This document shows positions 7,549-16,700 of a DNA stretch of 34,491 nt, piece after piece. The DNA comes from Planctomycetales bacterium. GTDB taxonomy: Bacteria > Planctomycetota > Planctomycetia > Isosphaerales > Isosphaeraceae. The notes beneath the pieces are model-generated. The model searched no databases and was not told where the DNA came from. It saw only the letters and a list, made by a program, of their open reading frames with translations. Where the stretch lies: NCBI GenBank assembly GCA_027452145.1, contig DAIDHB010000190.1, positions 1 to 34,491 of the forward strand, written 5' to 3'. Made by a program: the position numbers and the translations under genes. Every line of letters starts with the position of its first letter. Within the stretch, counting starts at the first letter, position 1.

Positions 7549-8973
7549 ATGTCGACCTCTCCACCGACACCCGGCGCGCTGGACCGCGCGCGATACAAGG
7601 CGTACGTCCGGCTGATCCCGCTGTTGTTCCTGAGCTACGCCATCGCGTATGTGGACCGGATCAACGTGTCGCTGGCGGCGCTGCGGATGGGCGAGGATCT
7701 CGAGGGGTTCAACAAGGACGTGATCGGCACCGGCGCCGGGATCTTCTTCCTTGGCTACTTCCTGCTGGAGATCCCCGGCACGCTGCTGGTCGAGCGGTGG
7801 AGCGCCCGCAAGTGGTTCTGCCGGATCATGGTGACGTGGGGGTTCGTGGCGGGGCTGACGGCGTTCGTGAAGACGCCCTGGCAGTTCTACGGCGTACGGT
7901 TCCTGCTCGGGCTGGCCGAGGCCGGGTTCTTCCCGGGGGTGATCGTATATCTGACGCACTGGTTCCCGGCGCGCGACCGGGCCCGGGCGCTGTCGTGGTT
8001 CTTCATCGCCACGCCCGTGGCGCAGGCCCTCAGCCCGAAGCTGTCGTATTTCCTGCTGCGGATCGGGACGAGCGAGACATCGGGCGGCATCACGACGACG
8101 TATCCGACCTTGCTGGGAATGCACGGCTGGCAGTGGATGTACATCGGCTGGGGCATCCCGGCGGTGCTCCTGGGCGTGCTCGTGCTGTTTCTCTTGCCCG
8201 ACTGGCCCCGAGAGGCGCGCTGGCTCGAGCCGGATGAGCGCGAGGCGCTGGAAAAGGAGCTGGAGCGCGAGAAGCTGCTGCACAAGCAGGGCCACGCGCA
8301 CATGACGGTCCTTCAGGCCCTGCGGCATCGCAAGGTGCTATTGCTGGCCGCGGCGTATTTCTTCGTGGTGTCGACCAGCTACGGCGTCGAGTTCTTCCTG
8401 CCGAGCATCCTGGAGAAGTGGTACGACCTGAACCTCAACGCGGTGACCTGGGCCGTGGTCATCCCGCCGCTCGGGGGGCTGGCCGGACAGCTCCTGGTCG
8501 GCTGGAGCTCGGACCGCACCGGCGAGCGCCGGCTGCACGCCTCGGTGCCGATCTACGTGGGCGCCGCCGCGCTGACCGGCGCGCTCCTGATACCGGCCTC
8601 GCTGACGTTCGGCGCGCGGCTCGCGATGGCGGTCGCGCTCTTTACCGTGGCGCTGGCGGGGCTCAAGGCGTACATGCCGGCGTTCTGGGCGCTGCCCAGC
8701 CTGATCCTGACCGAGGCCGCCGCGGCCGGGAGCGTCGGCCTGATCAACTCGGTCGGCAATCTCGGCGGGTTCGTCGGCCCGAAGGTCCTGGGATGGGTCG
8801 AGACCCGTTGGGATTCCTACGTGCCCGGGCTGATGTACCTGTGCGTGTCGATGGCCATCTCGGCCACGATCATCCTGGTGCTGGGGCTGGGACACCGCCA
8901 GGCCCACAAGCCCGTCGAGGCCGCGCACCCCCTCTTCGACGAGGAGGCCGACTCGATGGTCGAGCCGGTCTGA
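7549..8973 (+). CDS. MFS transporter, anion:cation symporter type
   Basis: The 474-residue membrane protein has about 12 hydrophobic spans and the features of the ACS branch of the major facilitator superfamily: YVDRINVSLAALRM after span 1, GYFLLEIPGTLLVERWSARKW, and LLGLAEAGFFPGVIVYLTHWFPARDRARA around spans 4-5. These transporters import organic anions such as sugar acids, tartrate or phthalate with protons. A charged cytoplasmic loop (EPDEREALEKELEREK) separates the halves. The second half contains GWSSDRTGERR, the repeat of motif A. The substrate cannot be read from sequence and no catabolic genes flank it. The start at 7549 places a short hydrophilic N terminus before span 1. Confidence 0.88.
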   Translation: MSTSPPTPGALDRARYKAYVRLIPLLFLSYAIAYVDRINVSLAALRMGEDLEGFNKDVIGTGAGIFFLGYFLLEIPGTLLVERWSARKWFCRIMVTWGFVAGLTAFVKTPWQFYGVRFLLGLAEAGFFPGVIVYLTHWFPARDRARALSWFFIATPVAQALSPKLSYFLLRIGTSETSGGITTTYPTLLGMHGWQWMYIGWGIPAVLLGVLVLFLLPDWPREARWLEPDEREALEKELEREKLLHKQGHAHMTVLQALRHRKVLLLAAAYFFVVSTSYGVEFFLPSILEKWYDLNLNAVTWAVVIPPLGGLAGQLLVGWSSDRTGERRLHASVPIYVGAAALTGALLIPASLTFGARLAMAVALFTVALAGLKAYMPAFWALPSLILTEAAAAGSVGLINSVGNLGGFVGPKVLGWVETRWDSYVPGLMYLCVSMAISATIILVLGLGHRQAHKPVEAAHPLFDEEADSMVEPV

Positions 8974-9277
8974 CCGCCGCCGGCCGCCGCACGTCCGGGC
9001 ATTCGACGCATCCATGGACGCCGGAAGCCCCTTGTCCGCCCCGGACGGTGGGCGATAACCTGCAATCAGGGTGCATGGCGTGGCGCCGCGTGGCGTGGCG
9101 CCGCGCCCGGACGTCGGCGAACGGAGGTCGGCGCCGCCGTCCTGTCCTCGCGCCCGACGCCGCCGCCGACGCCGCCGCCGCTGTTCGCACAATTTCGGCC
9201 CGGATCCTGCGAATACCGTAAGTCGGTCGGAGCCGACAGGCTGCCGCCATCGGGCCCGCGCGAACGGAACAGATCGC
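8974..9277. other. Intergenic region with 15-bp tandem duplication
   Basis: This 304-bp gap holds a perfect two-copy tandem repeat of TGGCGTGGCGCCGCG (9076-9090 and 9091-9105) and a GCC/GAC-rich stretch at about 9155-9181. The following frame is open through much of it, but the translation is Arg- and Pro-rich and not protein-like. No clear promoter is seen. Confidence 0.5.
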
Positions 9278-11296
9278 ATGACCAGACTGCGGGGATGGAA
9301 TCGATCGGCCGGGGAACCGGACCTGGCCACCCTGGCACGGCGGGGCGAGATGCTCTCGCTGGCGATGCTGGTCTGCGCGGCGATCGTGGCATCCAAGGTG
9401 GTGCTCGGCCGGCAGCTCGTCGGCTCGCCCGATGCGCAGGAGCCGGCAATCTACGACCCCAATCCGCTGGTCTTCGCGCTGCGCGTGCTGTGGAGCTGCG
9501 CCGAGGACGTGGCGGTCGGGCTGATCTGCGTGCTGGCCGGCTTCGGTCTGCTGGGCCTGGCGTCGTCGGGCCGGTCGCGGCGGCTCGTGCAACTGGCGGC
9601 TTATGGCTCGGCGGCCGTCGCGATCATCTACCAGGTCGCGACGATGAAGCTGTTCTACGAGCGGCACGAGTTCCTGCGCATGGACCTGTTCTGGCTGGGC
9701 GGCGGGTTCACCCCGTATCCCGGCGTGGTCGAGTCGGTCGGCGGCCCGGTCTGGTGCGCCGTGATCTTCGGGCCGCTGGGCGCCCTGGGGTTGCACCGGC
9801 TGGGGCAGCGGGCGTATCCGACGTTCTGGTCCGACGCGGCGAGGCTCCTCCGGCCGGGCCGGGTGCTCGCCGCCGCGGCGGCCTTCGCGCTGGCCGGCTC
9901 GGCCTGGCGGGCGTATGCCGACATCGAGTTCGACGACTTCGCCCGCAACGCCCATCTGGTCCTCGTCCGATCGGTGATCGAGCCCGCGCCGCGGCTGGAC
10001 GTCCCGATCGAGACCGAGGCCGCGGGCTCGGCCGGCGACCGCCGTACGCACGACCCCGACCCCCGCCTCGCCCGGCCGCCCAGGAACCTCATCCTGATCG
10101 TCGTCGAGTCGGTCGGCACCCGCTACTTCGAGCCCTACGGCTGCCCGCTGCCGACCACGCCCAACCTCCGCCGCCTGGCCTCCCGCAGCCTGACATTCGA
10201 CAACTATTACGCCTCGGCCAACTTCTCGTTCGGCTCGGCAATGGCGCTGTTCGCCGGCACGTACGGCAACCCCCTGGCGCAGCTCGTCTACGACAAGGAT
10301 GCGGCGCTCGATCTCCCCTCGGCCGCCGGCCACCTGCGGCGGCTGGGCTACCGCACCTATTTCTTCGGCGCCGGCGGCAAGGCGGTCTGGGACCACCTGC
10401 ACACCGCCGAATTGTTCTGCATCCCGGGGTTCGACGTCTCCCGCGATCCGAATGTCCCCTTCTGGCAACGGAGCCCTCGGCCGCTCGCGATCGAGGATCC
10501 CGGATACGACGACCGCGCGATGTTCGCCGACGTCCGCCGCGCCGTGGACGAGCCGCACGACAGACCGTTCGCGATCGTGATGTGGGCCTACGACACCCAC
10601 GAGGAATACCGCGACGGCGAGGGGCCCGCGACCTGGCCCTCGCAGTACGACCCGCCCGGCGTCCGCGGCGGCCGGGTCGAACGCGCCGAGTTCGATCGGT
10701 ATCTCAGGGCCATCTGGCGGGTCGACCGGTTCGTCGGCCGTCTTTCCGACGACCTCGAGGCGAAGGGCCTGGCCGACGACACCCTGATCGTCGTGACCGG
10801 CGACCACGGCGAGTCGTTCGGCGACCACGGTCTACTCTCCCACTCGACCGGGTTGTACGAGGACCAGGTGCACGTCCCGCTGATCCTGATCAGTCCCCGC
10901 CTCTCGGCGCTGGGCTCGCGCAGCCGGGCCGTCGGCGGGCACGTCGACCTCTGGCCCACGATCGCCGACATCTGCGCGCTGCCCCCGCACCCGCGCTGGC
11001 AGGGGCGCAGCCTGATCGGCGCGGGCATCGACGATGGCAGCAGCGATCGCGGCACCAGCGGCGACGATCGCCGCGCGTTCTTCTACGGGGGCCGGCCGGG
11101 ACATTGTGGCGTGCGCGACGGCCGCTGGAAGTATTTCTGGGACATGCGCAAGGACAAACACTACCTGTTCGACCTGAGCGCCGACCCCGGCGAGCTCCAG
11201 AACCTCGCCGACGCCAGGCCCGAGCTGCGCGACCACCTGAACCGCCGGGTCAAGGCGTGGATCGCCGTGCAGGAACGGCTCACCCGGAAGGATTGA
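9278..11296 (+). CDS. Membrane-anchored sulfatase-superfamily enzyme (LtaS/PE-transferase-like)
   Basis: The 672-residue product has about four or five N-terminal membrane spans (residues 25-210) and an extracytoplasmic alkaline-phosphatase-superfamily domain. Metal-binding landmarks are LILIVVESVG with E277 and VVTGDHGESFGDHG near the late metal site. The nucleophile region reads NFSFGSAMALFAG: aligned to the sulfatase CxPxR box it has Ser at 317, no Pro and no Arg. Membrane spans plus an E-type first metal ligand and a hydroxyl nucleophile resemble lipoteichoic acid synthase and phosphoethanolamine transferases more than formylglycine sulfatases. It may therefore transfer a phospho-group to an envelope lipid or glycan (inference). 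The C-terminal YLFDLSADPGELQNL is sulfatase-like. The ATG at 9278 precedes the first span. Confidence 0.8.
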   Translation: MTRLRGWNRSAGEPDLATLARRGEMLSLAMLVCAAIVASKVVLGRQLVGSPDAQEPAIYDPNPLVFALRVLWSCAEDVAVGLICVLAGFGLLGLASSGRSRRLVQLAAYGSAAVAIIYQVATMKLFYERHEFLRMDLFWLGGGFTPYPGVVESVGGPVWCAVIFGPLGALGLHRLGQRAYPTFWSDAARLLRPGRVLAAAAAFALAGSAWRAYADIEFDDFARNAHLVLVRSVIEPAPRLDVPIETEAAGSAGDRRTHDPDPRLARPPRNLILIVVESVGTRYFEPYGCPLPTTPNLRRLASRSLTFDNYYASANFSFGSAMALFAGTYGNPLAQLVYDKDAALDLPSAAGHLRRLGYRTYFFGAGGKAVWDHLHTAELFCIPGFDVSRDPNVPFWQRSPRPLAIEDPGYDDRAMFADVRRAVDEPHDRPFAIVMWAYDTHEEYRDGEGPATWPSQYDPPGVRGGRVERAEFDRYLRAIWRVDRFVGRLSDDLEAKGLADDTLIVVTGDHGESFGDHGLLSHSTGLYEDQVHVPLILISPRLSALGSRSRAVGGHVDLWPTIADICALPPHPRWQGRSLIGAGIDDGSSDRGTSGDDRRAFFYGGRPGHCGVRDGRWKYFWDMRKDKHYLFDLSADPGELQNLADARPELRDHLNRRVKAWIAVQERLTRKD

Positions 11297-11642
11297 CCGC
11301 CGCGCGATGGTGCAAATCGTCGAGCGAGCGATCGGCATCGCCCGGCGACGATTTCGATGTCGCCGGAATTCGCGCGCGATGCACGGCGATCCCCAGGCCG
11401 ATCGAGTTGTTCACGACGAGGATGCCGTTGAGCACCAGGTACACGAGGTTGCCCACCATCCAGCTATAGACGAACTGGCCGAGCGTGCCGATCACGGCCA
11501 GGACGAAGAACCACAGCGAGGTCGGGCCGACGTGCTGGTGCCGGTCGTGCCACTGCCGGTAGGTCTGCACGCCGAAGGTCGGCAACAGGACCAGCGCGCT
11601 GCCCCACCCGATCAATTCCTGAAGCCACGTTGGAGTCGCCAT
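11280..11642 (-). CDS. PQ-loop/SemiSWEET-like small membrane protein
   Basis: The 120-residue product has three predicted spans: GWGSALVLLPTFGVQTYRQ, LWFFVLAVIGTLGQFVYSW and NLVYLVLNGILVVNNSIG. A conserved-looking Pro in span 1 and Asn residues in span 3 suit the three-helix PQ-loop/SemiSWEET family, which transports small sugars or other solutes as dimers. A LAB_N-like (lipid A biosynthesis N-terminal) domain is the alternative. The C terminus is hydrophilic. The ATG at 11642 is chosen because membrane sequence starts soon after; upstream sequence in frame crosses a 5-bp repeat. Its last 17 bp overlap the convergent end of the sulfatase-like gene. Confidence 0.65.
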   Translation of the reverse strand: MATPTWLQELIGWGSALVLLPTFGVQTYRQWHDRHQHVGPTSLWFFVLAVIGTLGQFVYSWMVGNLVYLVLNGILVVNNSIGLGIAVHRARIPATSKSSPGDADRSLDDLHHRAAVNPSG

Positions 11643-11674
11643 TCGCTTCGCTCCCGATCGAGACGGCGATGTTC

Positions 11675-11719
11675 GCACTGCACCGCACCGCACCGCATCG
11701 CACTGCACTGTACCGCACC
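11675..11719. repeat. Nine-unit 5-bp repeat (GCACC/GCACT) upstream of the PQ-loop gene
   Basis: Nine imperfect units (GCACT, GCACC x3, GCATC, GCACT x2, GTACC, GCACC) lie 33 bp upstream of the start at 11642. Unit number could vary by slippage. The rest of 11643-11927 shows no gene. Confidence 0.7.
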
Positions 11720-11927
11720 CCAACGAACTCCCATGCACATCCCGGGCCCACCGGTGGCATGGGCGTTGCACTCTTGCTCATGGTCGGATTTTCAGCAGGT
11801 CGGGCAGTCTTGCTCGACGCTCAAACTCCGTGGGACTGGCCGCGCTCGGAGCGTCCCGAGGCCGACCTGTCGGCAGGGCATCGCCCATCCGACGTCACCC
11901 GATCGTGCCGGCGGGACAGGCTTTCGC

Positions 11928-13550
11928 TCACCCTTCCCCCTCCGGCGGCAGCATCGCTCGGACCGATTCCAGCGTGTCTGCCTCCGCGGCCGGCTTGTCG
12001 GTGCGCCAGCGGAGAATCCGCGGGAAACGCACCGCGATGCCGGATTTGTGCCGGGTCGAGCGATTCATCCCCTCGAACGCCAGCTCGAAGACCAGCTCGG
12101 GCTTGACCGTCCGCACGGGGCCGAATTTCTCCAGCATGTTGCGCCGGATGAAGGCATCGACCTGGCGGATCTCGGCATCCGTGAGGCCCGAGTATGCCTT
12201 GGCAATCGAGACCAGGACACCTTTTTCGGTGTCCCAGACGCCGAAGGTGTAATCGGTGTAGAGGCTCGCGCGCTTGCCGTTGCCGCGCTGGGCGGCGATG
12301 AGCACGGCGTCGATCGTGTGCGGCTCGACCTTCCACTTCCACCAGTCGCCCCGCCTGCGGCCGACGCCGTAGGCCGAATCGCGGCGCTTGAGCATCAGGC
12401 CCTCGGACTGTTTTTCGCGGCTGGTCGACCAGGCGCGTGCCAGCTCGTCCCAGGTCGGGGCCTCGACGATCGGCGAGAGCTGGAGTCGGTGGGCCATCGT
12501 GGGATGCCCGGCCTGGAACGCGGCGACCCGTTCGGCCAGCGCGGCGCGGCGGGCGTCGAGCGGCAGCGTCCGCACGTCGGCGCCGGCGTGCTCGAGCAGG
12601 TCATAGGCGACGATGACCACGGGGACCTGGGCGAGGATCGCCTTCGTCACCGCTTTTCGCCCGATCCGGCGCTGGAGCTGCGCGAACGGCAAAACGCGGC
12701 CCTCGTTCCACGGGAGGATCTCGCCGTCGATCGCGGTGCCGTCGGGCAAGCCGTCGCCGACGGCGGCGAGCTCGGGATAGCGCTCGGTGACGAGCTCCTC
12801 GCCGCGGGACCAGAGGAACGTCTGGCCGCCGCGGCGGATGAGCTGCGAGCGGATGCCGTCCCACTTCCATTCGGCCTGCCACTCGTCGCGGGCGCCAAGA
12901 TCCTCGAGCGACCCGTCGAGGGCATACGCGAGGAAGAATGGGTAGGGGCGGCTGATGTCGGCGTCGGTGGAATCGGCGGCCATCAGCCGGTTGAAGAACT
13001 CGGCCGACGGCTGCCAGTCGCCCATCAGCCGGTGCGCGACGACCGCCGGGTCGATCCCGCCGGCCTCGCCGAGGGCTCGCGTGACCAGTTGCTGCGAGAC
13101 CCCCACGCGGAACCCGCCGCTGATCAGTTTGTTCCAGACGAACCGCTGGCGGTCGTCGAGCTCGCCCCAGGCCGCGAGCATCGCCGCGCGCTGGTCTTCC
13201 TCGGGCCGGTTGCGCAGGGGCAGCAGGCGGGACTCGATCCATTCCGACAGCGGCCGGTCGCTCGAATTCTCCGGCGGCGGGAGAAGGAGCGCGATCGTTT
13301 CGGCGATGTCGCCGACGGCGTCATACGACTCCTGGAACAGCCAGTCGGCGATGCCCGCCTCCTCGGCCGCCCAGGCGCGCATCCGATTGGTCGCCACCAC
13401 CTGGCGGGGCTTGCGGCCGATCAGGAAATACACGGCCCACGCGGCGTCCTCCGGCGGTGCCTCGGTGAAGTACCGGCGCAGGGCCTCGACCTTGACGCTG
13501 GTCTTCGTCGTCTCGTCGAGCACGGCGTAAAGGTCGGAGAATCTCTTCAT
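11928..13550 (-). CDS. ATP-dependent DNA ligase
   Basis: The 540-residue product is an ATP-dependent DNA ligase sealing nicks through a lysyl-AMP intermediate. The N-terminal DNA-binding domain (1-180) starts MKRFSDLYAVLDETTKTSVK. The adenylation domain has motif I EWKWDGIR with Lys229, the IDGEILPW motif, SEGLMLKR and WWKWKVEP. A C-terminal OB-like domain ends in SGIAVRFPRILRWR. Length and start resemble the bacterial ligase usually encoded with a ligase-associated exonuclease, helicase and phosphoesterase, none of which is present here. Bacteria replicate with an NAD-dependent ligase, so this one is probably for repair. The ATG at 13550 gives the conserved N terminus; upstream in-frame codons run through repeat DNA. 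Confidence 0.92.
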   Translation of the reverse strand: MKRFSDLYAVLDETTKTSVKVEALRRYFTEAPPEDAAWAVYFLIGRKPRQVVATNRMRAWAAEEAGIADWLFQESYDAVGDIAETIALLLPPPENSSDRPLSEWIESRLLPLRNRPEEDQRAAMLAAWGELDDRQRFVWNKLISGGFRVGVSQQLVTRALGEAGGIDPAVVAHRLMGDWQPSAEFFNRLMAADSTDADISRPYPFFLAYALDGSLEDLGARDEWQAEWKWDGIRSQLIRRGGQTFLWSRGEELVTERYPELAAVGDGLPDGTAIDGEILPWNEGRVLPFAQLQRRIGRKAVTKAILAQVPVVIVAYDLLEHAGADVRTLPLDARRAALAERVAAFQAGHPTMAHRLQLSPIVEAPTWDELARAWSTSREKQSEGLMLKRRDSAYGVGRRRGDWWKWKVEPHTIDAVLIAAQRGNGKRASLYTDYTFGVWDTEKGVLVSIAKAYSGLTDAEIRQVDAFIRRNMLEKFGPVRTVKPELVFELAFEGMNRSTRHKSGIAVRFPRILRWRTDKPAAEADTLESVRAMLPPEGEG

Positions 13551-13557
13551 GATACCA

Positions 13558-13586
13558 GTATAGGCGGGCGGGCAGAGGGGCGTCGA
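13558..13586 (-). promoter_or_regulatory. Candidate ligase promoter; near-leaderless
   Basis: On the minus strand TCGACG (13586-13581), a 17-bp spacer and TATACT (13563-13558) form a plausible promoter (4/6 and 5/6). The -10 box ends 7 bp before the ATG and there is no Shine-Dalgarno, so the message would be leaderless. Confidence 0.4.
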
Positions 13587-13610
13587 GCGTGCGACCCCTC
13601 GGGCTTCCTC

Positions 13611-13690
13611 GTAGGTCGGGCATTCCTGCCCGACTCCGTGCGGAGCGGAGCGGCCGGAGTCGGACCCGCGTCGGGCAGGACTGCCCGACC
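13611..13690. repeat. Dispersed palindrome, copy 2 (facing pair)
   Basis: A left arm (13611-13634) and an inverted right arm (13670-13690) each contain GTCGGGCA/TGCCCGAC-type stems. A nested CCGACTCC/GGAGTCGG inverted repeat lies between them. It sits between divergent genes. Confidence 0.85.
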
Positions 13691-13709
13691 GGCTTCCCGG
13701 TGGACGACC

Positions 13710-13756
13710 TTGACCCTCCCCCACCCGCCGGTTATTCTCGGCCTTGACATTTGTCA
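13710..13756 (+). promoter_or_regulatory. Strong candidate promoter with operator-like palindrome at +1
   Basis: TTGACC (13710-13715, 5/6), a 17-bp spacer and TATTCT (13733-13738, 4/6) predict a start near 13745. There TGACA-TT-TGTCA (13745-13756) forms a perfect 5-2-5 palindrome, well placed for a repressor. The leader to the ATG at 13798 would be about 53 nt and excludes the TTG at 13744 as start. Confidence 0.5.
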
Positions 13757-13797
13757 TGGATATGGGCGGACCGAATCGAGGAAGGTGGACGGACGCC

Positions 13798-16700
13798 ATG
13801 ATAGCCGCGACGATCCTGCTGGCGGGTCTGGTGCAGGCTCAGGCCCAGGCACCGGCTTCGGCGGACCCGAAGCCGATCCCGGTGGCCGGGGTGGTGGTCG
13901 ATGCGTCGGACCGGCCGGTCGCGGGGGCCGAGGTGTGGCTGGCCGCGGCGGAGTCGCTCGACGAGGGCCGGCGGGCCGGGATGGAGCTCTGGTATCGGTA
14001 TTCCACCACGCTCGATGAGGGCGCATCGGCGCTCCTGGTCCACGGGCGGAGCGGCCAGGACGGGCGGTTCACGCTCGAGGTGCCGGCCCAGGTTGTTGCG
14101 ATGCGGTCGCCGCCGCCGCTGGCGGTCTGGGCCATCGCCGGCGAGGGAACCTCGCGGCGCCTGGGATTCCGGCGGATCGCTCGCGTCGTGCTGGCGGATG
14201 ACCCGCCGGCGCGGATCGGCCTGGGCGCGCCGGCGAGTGCCCGGTTTGTCGTGCGCACGCCCGAGGGCCAGCCCGTGGGCGGGGCGCGCGTCATGCCCGG
14301 TCGCGCCGGCGATGTCGTGGTCCCCGAGCCGGTGGCGAAGGCGCTGGCCGCGACCTCGGATGCGAGCGGACAGGTCGCGATCGCGGGTTGGAAGCCGGAC
14401 ACGCCGGGCGAGATGCGCGTCGAGGCGCCCGGACTGGGCGTGCAGATCGTGCGGGTGCCGGGCCGTGAGGCTCAGGCAAAGGACGAGGTCGCCAGCTTGA
14501 CCCTCGCCCCGGTCGGGCGCGTCGAGGGGCGGCTGATGGCGCCCGACAATCGCCCGATCCCGAAGGTGACGGTCCGCGCCGCGTCGCTGGCCGGCGGCTC
14601 GGTGGGATATGGCGTGCGCGGGTCGGCGTCGACGACCTGCGACGAGCAGGGGCGGTTCGCGATCACCAGCATCGCGGCGGGCACGGTCGATCTCGCGCTG
14701 GATTTCGCCACGGCGGGGGATTTTCCGCTCCGCGGCGAGGCGCCGCGCGGCCTGGTCGTGAAGGCCGGCGAGACCGCCCGCGTCGAGGTTCCGCTGCGCC
14801 CGACGATCCTGGTGCGCGGCGTCATTCGCGAGAAGGGAACGAAGCGGCCGATCGCGGGCGTGAAGGTCGCGATCAACGGCCAGGGGGGCGCCGACGACTA
14901 CGCCGTGACCGACGCGCAGGGCAAGTACGCCGGCCGGGTCCTGCGCGACCGGACCCAGCCCTTCGGCTGGGCGCTGCGGTTCCCCTCGCCGTTTTATGAG
15001 CCGTCGGACATGGCGTATCCCTCGCAGCGCATGCCGCGCCTGGGCGTCGATGTGCTCGATCAGACGCCGCAGGAGCTGCGGCGCGGCGTCGATGTGAAGG
15101 GCACCGTCAAGGGCGAGGACGGCCGGCCCGTCGCCGGGGCCGAGGTCGAGGCGATCTGGGGCGGCTCGCAGGGGCAGGTCCAGTTGACGCTGACCCGCAC
15201 CGATCGCTCGGGCGGGTTCGTCCTTCACGGCATCGACCCGATCGCCGAGCTGCACCTCACCGCCTGGGATGGACGCAATGCCTCGGGCGAGGTGGCGGCC
15301 CGGGTTGACGCGGCGGCGAAGGAGCCGATCGCGCTGACGGTCGGCGAGGGCAAGACGGTGCCGCTCGGCGGGCGGGTGGTGGACCCCGCCGGCCGGCCGA
15401 TGGCGGGAGCCTCGGCGACCCTGCGGCGGCAGGTCCGGGCGAAGAATGGGCGGATCGTCGTCGACGAGCCGGTGCTCGCCGGGGATGGGCCCGTGGTGCT
15501 GCACACCGACCCCGAGGGCCGCTTCCGCGCCCGCGGGCGTTATCCGTCGGGCTGCGAATACCACGCCGAGGCGCAGGCCCCGGGCCGGCTGGCGGCGCGG
15601 TCGACCAGTATCGCCGTCGGCCGCGGACAGGATCGGCCGATCACGCTGGTGGTCCGCGCGATTCGAGCCGTCGAGGGGCGCGTCGTGGACCGCCAGGGCC
15701 AGGCGATCGCCCGCGCGATCGTCCACCAGGCCGGCGACGGGCCGATGCCGACCTCGACGGCCACCGACGGCGACGGACGGTTCCGCCTGGAAGGCGTCAT
15801 CGAGGGCACGGCCGCGATCGTCGCCGAGAAGGCCGGCTATCGGGTCGGATTCCAGTCCACCGATGACATCGCCCGGCCGGTCGACATCGTGCTGGCCCGG
15901 ACGGATGAGCCGCTGGCCGTCGCATATCACTCGATCGCATCGGTCCTGCCCGTCGATGAGGAGAAGGCCCTCGCCCGCCGACTGATCGAGCCGCTCGCCG
16001 CGCGGGTGCTGGCGAAGGGCGACGACGCGGCGAAGTACCGTTTCCTGGCCGACGCCGCCGAGATCGACCCGCACGCGACGCTCGAGTGGCTCGAGGAGGT
16101 GAAGTTCGGCGACCCCGAATACCTGATCTACCTCCGCCAGACGCTGGCGGCGGCGATGGCCCGCGAGAGCGTCGACGACGCGGCCGCCGTGCTGGAGGCG
16201 AGCTCAAGCGGGACGGCGAAATTCAGCGGGTATGTCTCGCTGGCGGAGACCCCGAATCTTCCCGCCGCGCGGCAGCGGGCGTTCCTCGACCAGGCGCTTT
16301 TGCACACAAAGGAAGCCAGCCCGCTGATCTTCCGCGTCATGGGCCTGGGTAAGATCGCCGAGCGACTGGTCGCCCTGGGCGACGTGGAACGTGCCCGGGC
16401 CTTGCTCCGCGACGCGAGGGCGATCTGCGAGGCCGAGGGGAAGGGTCCCACCGGCAAGGGGCTGCGGCGGCAGCTCAGCATCCCGCTCGCGCGGGTCGAC
16501 TTGCCGGGCGCGGTGCAAATGCTCGAGGAGCTGGAGCAAGAGGCGCGGAAGACCGACGCGGGCGATCGGATCTGGGTCTACGGCCGGCATTATCTCGAGA
16601 TCGCGCAGCGGGCCGCCGATCGGTCGCCGGCCGAGGCCGAACGGATCGTCGAGCGGGCGGATATCTTGCCGATCCTCGACTCGTTCGTCGTGCGAGTGTG

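Noticed and set aside
8870..10828. Minus-strand open frame of 652 codons
   Set aside because: Antisense to the sulfatase-superfamily gene; low-complexity Arg/Gly-rich translation.
13744..13797. TTG or ATG starts upstream of 13798
   Set aside because: They place polar residues before the signal peptide, and the predicted transcript starts at about 13745.
11307..14018. Plus-strand open frame of 903 codons
   Set aside because: Antisense to the PQ-loop-like protein and the DNA ligase, whose motifs are unambiguous.
13732..16074. Minus-strand open frame of 780 codons
   Set aside because: Antisense to the seven-repeat secreted protein, which has a signal peptide and clear repeats; the minus translation shows no motifs.
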